A DNA stretch of 64,000 bases from Caulobacteraceae bacterium. Lineage in GTDB: Bacteria > Pseudomonadota > Alphaproteobacteria > Caulobacterales > Caulobacteraceae. Under the pieces are notes generated by a model, which did not search any database, was not told the DNA's origin, and saw nothing but the letters and a program-made list of their open reading frames with translations. Position numbers and translations under genes: made by a program. The DNA is taken from the NCBI GenBank assembly GCA_019748095.1, contig JAIEQA010000002.1, positions 1 through 64,000 of the forward strand. The letters are read 5' to 3'. Positions 59,655 to 64,000 of this stretch are shown here, in pieces (the stretch's first letter is position 1; each line of letters starts with the position of its first letter).

Positions 59655-59975
59655 TCAGAAGCGGCGGCGGCCGCTGACAGTTTCGAAGAACATCCGCCAG
59701 TCGCCCATCAGGCTCCACAGCGGGTATTTGAAAGTCGCCGGCCGGTTCTTCTCGAAGAAGAAATGCCCGACCCAGGCGAAGCCGTAGCCGATCAGCGGCA
59801 TCGCGGCGAACCACCAGACATTGACCAACAGGCCCAGCAACGCCGCCCCGATCACCAGCGCCGAGCCCACGACGTGGATGCGGCGGCACGTCCGGTTGGA
59901 GTGCTCATGGATGTAGTAGGGATAGAAGGCTTCGAACGACGGGTAGCGTTCACCGGGCGGAAGCGACTGGGTCAT
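59655..59975 (-). CDS. DUF962 (Mpo1-like) membrane protein
   Basis: 106 residues. DUF962 proteins are related to yeast Mpo1, a 2-hydroxy fatty acid dioxygenase. The family's opening FYPYYIHEHSNRTCRRIHVVG is present with conserved His and Arg. Two to three short helices and FEKNRPATFKYPLWSLMGDW follow. Length is typical of the bacterial form. The start at 59975 matches the family; 12 earlier codons do not. It is 36 bases downstream of uppP on the same strand. Confidence 0.82.
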   Translation of the reverse strand: MTQSLPPGERYPSFEAFYPYYIHEHSNRTCRRIHVVGSALVIGAALLGLLVNVWWFAAMPLIGYGFAWVGHFFFEKNRPATFKYPLWSLMGDWRMFFETVSGRRRF

Positions 59976-60012
59976 ACAGCCAGCTTGCCTGCAGACCCCG
60001 TCGGCTGACAAG

Positions 60013-60819
60013 TCAGACGCCGACCCCGGCCCAGATCAGGGCCAGTCCGAGGGTCCCGACCGCGATCCGCCACCAGGCGAAGGGCGCAAAGCCATGCCGG
60101 GACACGAAATCCAGCAGGAACCGCACCACCAGCAGGGCTGTCAGGAAGGCGGTGACAAAACCGATCGCGATCAGGCCAAGGTCCGTGAAATCGAGCGCAT
60201 CGCGGCTCTTGAACAGGTCATAGGCGACGGCTCCGCCCATGGTCGGCAGGGCCAGAAAGAAGGTGAACTCGGCCGCCGACCGCTTGTCCGTGCCCAGCAG
60301 GAGACCCCCGGCAACCGTGGCCCCCGAGCGCGACACCCCGGGCAGAAGGGCCAGACACTGGAACAGGCCGATCAGGGCATAGACGCGAAAGGGATAGGTG
60401 TTGACGTCGATGTATCTCGGTACCCGTTTCATCCGGTCGAGCAGCAGCAGCAGGACCCCGCCCACGATCAGGGCGATGCAGATGATCACGGGGGTCTCGA
60501 AGAAGATCTCCTTGATGATGTCGTACATGAACACCCCGGCGAAGGCGGCCGGCAGGAAGGCGATCACCACGCCGATGATGAAATGGCGGGCCTGGGCATC
60601 ATGCGGCCAGCGCGTCGCCAGGGCCCACAGGCGCTGGAAATAGACGCTGACAATGGCCAGGATGGCCCCCAGCTGGATGACGATCTCGAAGGTCTTGCCC
60701 TCGCTCTCGAAGCCCATGAAATGGCCGAGCAGCAGCAGGTGGCCGGTCGACGAGACCGGAATGAACTCCGTCAGACCCTCGACCAGCCCGAGAATGATCG
60801 CTGCGATCCAGTCCGCCAT
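60013..60819 (-). CDS. uppP: undecaprenyl-diphosphate phosphatase
   Basis: 268 residues, an inner-membrane enzyme that recycles the lipid carrier for peptidoglycan and gives bacitracin tolerance. The two BacA catalytic motifs are [17 protein letters not shown] (Glu and Ser/His) and PGVSRSGAT (Ser-Arg). Eight hydrophobic segments are seen, and length is normal. It lies between the HTH-citrate-synthase-like gene and the DUF962 gene. Confidence 0.95.
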   Translation of the reverse strand: MADWIAAIILGLVEGLTEFIPVSSTGHLLLLGHFMGFESEGKTFEIVIQLGAILAIVSVYFQRLWALATRWPHDAQARHFIIGVVIAFLPAAFAGVFMYDIIKEIFFETPVIICIALIVGGVLLLLLDRMKRVPRYIDVNTYPFRVYALIGLFQCLALLPGVSRSGATVAGGLLLGTDKRSAAEFTFFLALPTMGGAVAYDLFKSRDALDFTDLGLIAIGFVTAFLTALLVVRFLLDFVSRHGFAPFAWWRIAVGTLGLALIWAGVGV

Positions 60820-60845
60820 GAAGTACCCCGTTCAACCGAACCGGG

Positions 60846-62039
60846 TCAGTCGACGGCCGGTCTTGGCCCCACATAGCGCAGCCGGGCCCGGATAGGCGAG
60901 CCGTCGATGGCCTGATCGATCGCATGGGCCATCAGACCGATCAGCCGGCCGATCAACAGCACATCGGACGCCCCATCGCGCGGCAAGTCGAGACGGCGCG
61001 CCATGATCGCGAGGCCCACGGCGAACCCGGCGCGCTGGCCGCTGGCGGCCTCGCCCTCACGAATCACGGCCCTCAGATCATCCGGCAGGTCGGCGAGGGC
61101 CAGCAAGGCCCCGACCCGGGGATCCCCGAGCGGAAAGCGGCTGCTGCCGAATCCGGGAATCGCACCCTCCGCCGCCATACGCCGCGCGGCGGCCCCCGCC
61201 GGGTCGCGACGGGCCTCCACCACCCATGCAATGGTCCGGCTGACGGTCCGGGCCTCCGGAGATCCGGTCAGGGTCACGAGGCCGGCGAGCGCCGCCCCGG
61301 CGGGCGAGGCCCCGCCGGAGGCCGCTGCCCGCGTCGCCAGGACGGCAGGATCGGGGCCCTCGTCTGCTGCCAGCACGAGGGCCCGGCGCAGATGCAGACT
61401 GTCGCGCTCCAGCATCTTCCAGCCGCGTGCGAGGCGCTGGTGGAAGAACAGGCGGGGGCCCGGGCCGGCGACCGCATCGACCACCTCATTGATCGTCAGG
61501 GCGGCGTCAGCCCTGAGGACATCGGCGGATCGATCAGTGCAGAACGCGCTTTCCTCGGCTCGTCGCGACAGGGCGGCAAACAACCGGGCTCGATGCGAGG
61601 CCCCGCCGGCGGCATCGACACGCACGCCCAGACCGGCGAACGGATTGGCATCCCCCGTGTCCCACAGCAGCCGCGCGGTCTCCTCAAGAGTGGCCGCCTG
61701 GGCCCACTGGGCCGCGTCGCGACCGCGGAAGTAAAGCCTGCCGTCGGCCACCAGGCTGACGGAAGACTGGATCACACACTCCCCCCGCGCCGCCGGGGGA
61801 TCGAACGGAAGGACTGTTCCGGCCCCCTCGCCCCCACTGACGCCCTTCAGCCGGGCGACGTCGGAAGCGGCGTAAAGACTCCGGCGGGGGTCATGGGGAT
61901 CGGGCCGGGCCGTGATCCGGCCGCGACTGACATAGGCATAGAGGGTCTGGGTCTTGACCCCCAGCAGGGACAGGACCTCGGCGCGGGGGATCCAACGATC
62001 CGCCGCCTGCTGGTCCCGTTCGCCGACGCCCTGCGTCAT
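60846..62039 (-). CDS. HTH-fused citrate-synthase-like protein with missing catalytic histidines
   Basis: 397 residues. Residues 17-64 are an excisionase/MerR-like helix-turn-helix (IPRAEVLSLLGVKTQTLYAY). The rest has the citrate synthase fold (SLVADGRLYFRGRDA, GRLIGLMAHAIDQ). The three histidines of the active site are replaced: the HADHE motif reads LAADEG (223-228), GPLHGG reads GSPEAR (259-264), and GFGH reads GFGSSRF (296-302). The DPR that follows is kept. The fold without the chemistry, joined to a DNA-binding domain, suggests a metabolite-sensing regulator. A divergent CDF exporter starts 130 bases away. Confidence 0.85.
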   Translation of the reverse strand: MTQGVGERDQQAADRWIPRAEVLSLLGVKTQTLYAYVSRGRITARPDPHDPRRSLYAASDVARLKGVSGGEGAGTVLPFDPPAARGECVIQSSVSLVADGRLYFRGRDAAQWAQAATLEETARLLWDTGDANPFAGLGVRVDAAGGASHRARLFAALSRRAEESAFCTDRSADVLRADAALTINEVVDAVAGPGPRLFFHQRLARGWKMLERDSLHLRRALVLAADEGPDPAVLATRAAASGGASPAGAALAGLVTLTGSPEARTVSRTIAWVVEARRDPAGAAARRMAAEGAIPGFGSSRFPLGDPRVGALLALADLPDDLRAVIREGEAASGQRAGFAVGLAIMARRLDLPRDGASDVLLIGRLIGLMAHAIDQAIDGSPIRARLRYVGPRPAVD

Positions 62040-62169
62040 GGCCTTGCCCCCACCCCGTCAGGGTTAATCGACGCGCACCATGGGGCGCTTTCGTGACCGT
62101 AAGCCTAACAGTGGTCCGCGGCAGTAACATCCATTGGCAACCGGAGGGCGATCAGCGACAAGGACGAGG

Positions 62170-63114
62170 ATGTCTTCCCCCGTCACCCCTCCGTCTTCGC
62201 CCGGCCCCTGGGGTCTGCCTGCTCCCCTGTCGACGCGTCAGATCACAGGCCTGTCGGTCGGCGTCGCCATTGTTCTGATTGCCTTGAAGGCCTTTGCACT
62301 TGGGGCCTCGGGATCGGTTTCGATTCTGGCCTCGCTGGCGGACTCCTCGCTCGATCTGATCGCCTCCCTGACCACCTTCTATGCCGTGCGCTGGGCGGCC
62401 CGACCCGAGGACCACACCCATCGGCATGGTCACGGAAAGGCGGAGGCCATGGCCGCCCTCGTGCAGGCCGGGCTGGTGTTCGCCTCCGCCGTCTTCATCG
62501 GCTGGGAGGCGCTGCAGAGAATTTTCGACCCCCGTCCCGTCGTTGGCGGGTCCTGGGCTGTGGGTGTGGTGCTGATCTCGATCGTCCTGACAGCGGGTCT
62601 GGTCTGGTTCCAGACGCGGTCGCTGAAGGCCTCGGGGTCCATGGCGGTGTCCGCCGACCGCGCCCACTATGCCGCCGATATCGCCTCCAATGTCGTGGTT
62701 CTGATCGGCGTGGTCTCCGGGGCCTTCCTGTCCGCCCCCGGACTGGACGCGGCGGCCGGGCTGGTCGTGGCCGTCTGGCTGTTCTGGGGCGCATTCGGCG
62801 TCCTGAAGGGAGCCGGTGACCAGTTGCTGGACCGCGAGGTCTCCGATGCCGACCGTGTCGCCCTGACCACCGCCGTGCTGACCGATCCCCGTATCGCCGG
62901 CGTGCACCAGTTGCGCACGCGGATGTCCGGCTCCCGGCTGGCGGCGCAGATGCACATCGATCTGGATCGCAGCCTGTCCTTCGAGGTCGCGCACGACATC
63001 GTCGTGGCCGCTGAAGGGCGTGTCCGCGACGCCTTCCCCGGGGCTGATGTGCTGATTCACGCCGACCCACGTGACGTCGCCCCGTCCGAGGCCTCAGCGT
63101 CAACGAGACCTTAA
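62170..63114 (+). CDS. cation diffusion facilitator family transporter (FieF-like)
   Basis: 314 residues. It exports divalent metals (Zn2+, Fe2+ or similar) against protons. The two membrane metal-site pairs are visible as LADSSLDLIASL (D-x3-D) and SADRAHYAADIASN (H-x3-D). A His-rich loop, HTHRHGHGKAEA, lies in TM2-3. A C-terminal ferredoxin-like metal-sensing domain ends it (LRTRMSGSRLAAQMHIDLD). The ATG at 62170 has AAGGACGAGG upstream. It is divergent from the HTH-citrate-synthase-like gene, which might regulate it. Confidence 0.92.
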   Translation: MSSPVTPPSSPGPWGLPAPLSTRQITGLSVGVAIVLIALKAFALGASGSVSILASLADSSLDLIASLTTFYAVRWAARPEDHTHRHGHGKAEAMAALVQAGLVFASAVFIGWEALQRIFDPRPVVGGSWAVGVVLISIVLTAGLVWFQTRSLKASGSMAVSADRAHYAADIASNVVVLIGVVSGAFLSAPGLDAAAGLVVAVWLFWGAFGVLKGAGDQLLDREVSDADRVALTTAVLTDPRIAGVHQLRTRMSGSRLAAQMHIDLDRSLSFEVAHDIVVAAEGRVRDAFPGADVLIHADPRDVAPSEASASTRP

Positions 63115-63138
63115 CGCCGGACGGTGCAGGACACGCCC

Positions 63139-63819
63139 ATGTCGGCGAACGTCCTGTTCCATTTCCCATTCGATCCGGGTTCGCGCGCCGCGCGCCTCGC
63201 GCTGGGCGAGGCGCGGGTCGACTGGACCGAAGTTCTGGTCCGACCATGGGAAACCGACTGCCCGGTGGGCACCCTGAATCCGTCGGGCATGCCTCCTGTG
63301 CTTCAGGTCGAGGGCCCGCCGGCCCTCACCCTTTGCGAGGCCGCGGCCATTCTCGGCTGGATCGAGGATCGGCAGAAGACGCCGCTGCTGATGCCGACGG
63401 ACGCGATGGAACGGGCGGAGGTCCGCCGGCTGACCGGATGGTTCGACCGACGCTTCACCGACGAGGTCAATGCCGTCCTGCTGCATGAGCGCATGGAAAA
63501 GCCCCTGCTGCGTCTGGGCCCCCCCGAGGCCAGAGCCCTTCGGGAGGGGCGTGAGGCGCTGAAGTACCATCTCGCCATGCTTGACGCCCTGCTGGCCCAT
63601 CGTGACTGGCTGGCCGGGCGGCGGCTGTCCCAGGCCGATGTCCTCGCAGCCGCGCACCTGTCGACGCTCGACTATTTCGGGGAGATCGCCTGGACGGCGT
63701 GGCCGGGGCTCAAGACCTGGTACATGAAGATCAAGTCGCGGCCCTGCTTCCGGCCGCTGCTGGCGGACCGGTTCCAGGGCCTGGCCCCGGCCCCCCACTA
63801 TGCCGATCTGGACTTCTGA
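63139..63819 (+). CDS. glutathione S-transferase family protein
   Basis: 226 residues. The N-terminal thioredoxin-like domain carries NPSGMPPVLQVEG and LCEAAAILGWIED, followed by a helical domain with WLAGRRLSQADVLAAAHLST. The substrate is unknown. It is only distantly similar to the GST at 53.7 kb. ATG 63139 is preferred, with AGGA 11 bases upstream; GTG 63124 adds five residues. It converges with the YebC-family gene. Confidence 0.88.
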   Translation: MSANVLFHFPFDPGSRAARLALGEARVDWTEVLVRPWETDCPVGTLNPSGMPPVLQVEGPPALTLCEAAAILGWIEDRQKTPLLMPTDAMERAEVRRLTGWFDRRFTDEVNAVLLHERMEKPLLRLGPPEARALREGREALKYHLAMLDALLAHRDWLAGRRLSQADVLAAAHLSTLDYFGEIAWTAWPGLKTWYMKIKSRPCFRPLLADRFQGLAPAPHYADLDF

Positions 63820-63855
63820 AGCCCGTGCCCGGCCGCGGACGACCCCCGTCCGGGT

Positions 63856-64000
63856 CTAGCCCGCGAACTTCGCCATGTCCTCGTCCGAGATGTTCTCGTT
63901 GGAATAGACCGAAGACACATCGTCCTCGGCATCCAGCGCATCCAGAAGACGCATGAGAGTGCCGACGGCGTCTCCCGTCACCGGCACCTCGGTCTGGGGC
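63856..64000 (-). CDS. YebC/PmpR family protein (5' part outside window)
   Basis: Only the last 48 codons are visible, ending at TAG 63856. They read LMRLLDALDAEDDVSSVYSN and finish DEDMAKFAG, the conserved C-terminus of YebC/PmpR proteins. The family has been linked to transcriptional regulation and, more recently, to helping ribosomes through difficult stretches. The rest of the gene lies beyond the window edge. Confidence 0.88.
   Translation of the reverse strand, partial: PQTEVPVTGDAVGTLMRLLDALDAEDDVSSVYSNENISDEDMAKFAG

Noticed and set aside
63828-63856. Terminator between the GST and YebC-family genes
   Set aside because: Only a 6-bp stem (CGGACG/CGTCCG) with no T run is present, too weak to annotate.

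Overview
The window is high-GC chromosomal DNA of an alphaproteobacterium, most consistent with Caulobacterales and probably Brevundimonas (inference). The evidence is the aroA-cmk-rpsA-ihfB order, an imuA-imuB-dnaE2 cassette behind a GTTC-N7-GTTC LexA box, a class II AroA, a TIGR02300 protein, a TonB-dependent receptor and a GH67 xylan-utilisation gene. I see no rRNA, CRISPR array, prophage or insertion sequence. There is one tRNA. Genes are tightly packed and no gene-free stretch reaches 300 bases.

Layout. 1-5.5 kb: the end of a DUF1700-like membrane gene, a DUF2807 adhesin-like protein, a palindromic mosaic repeat, tldD, two tandem TraB/GumN-like secreted proteins on the minus strand, and a small membrane protein. 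5.6-9.5 kb: a TonB-dependent receptor converging on a POT peptide transporter across a strong terminator. 9.6-15.4 kb: the SOS mutagenesis cassette imuA-imuB-dnaE2 (minus strand). dnaE2 carries an in-frame palindromic element. 15.4-20.3 kb: mscL, ihfB, rpsA, cmk and aroA (minus strand). 20.4-21.2 kb: a TIGR02300 gene and tRNA-Ala(GGC). 21.2-24.6 kb: a LacI regulator divergent from a secreted alpha-glucuronidase. 24.6-26.9 kb: amtB and a TorF-type porin. 27.1-36.5 kb: one continuous branched-chain amino acid operon (leader peptide/attenuator, ilvD, ilvC, ilvB, ilvM-like, leuA, leuC, leuD, leuB). 36.6-39.5 kb: an M1 peptidase coupled to a DUF6702 protein. 39.6-46.3 kb: a TetR regulator divergent from an RND efflux operon with a large palindromic operator region. 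46.5-53.7 kb: gltD-gltB-amt, each overlapping the next by 4 bases. 53.7-64 kb: GST, 3D-domain protein, secreted proteins, a membrane-anchored AraC regulator with an S41 hydrolase, a DUF962 protein, uppP, an HTH-citrate-synthase-like protein that has lost its catalytic histidines, a CDF cation exporter, a second GST and the end of a YebC-family gene.

How it fits together. Three blocks serve nitrogen and amino acid metabolism: ammonium uptake (two Amt proteins), assimilation (GOGAT) and Val/Ile/Leu synthesis. The best candidates for new biology are the attenuator controlling the merged ilv-leu operon, the palindromic element translated inside dnaE2, the HTH-fused pseudo-citrate-synthase, the LeuA that lacks its allosteric domain, and the GOGAT-Amt coupling.
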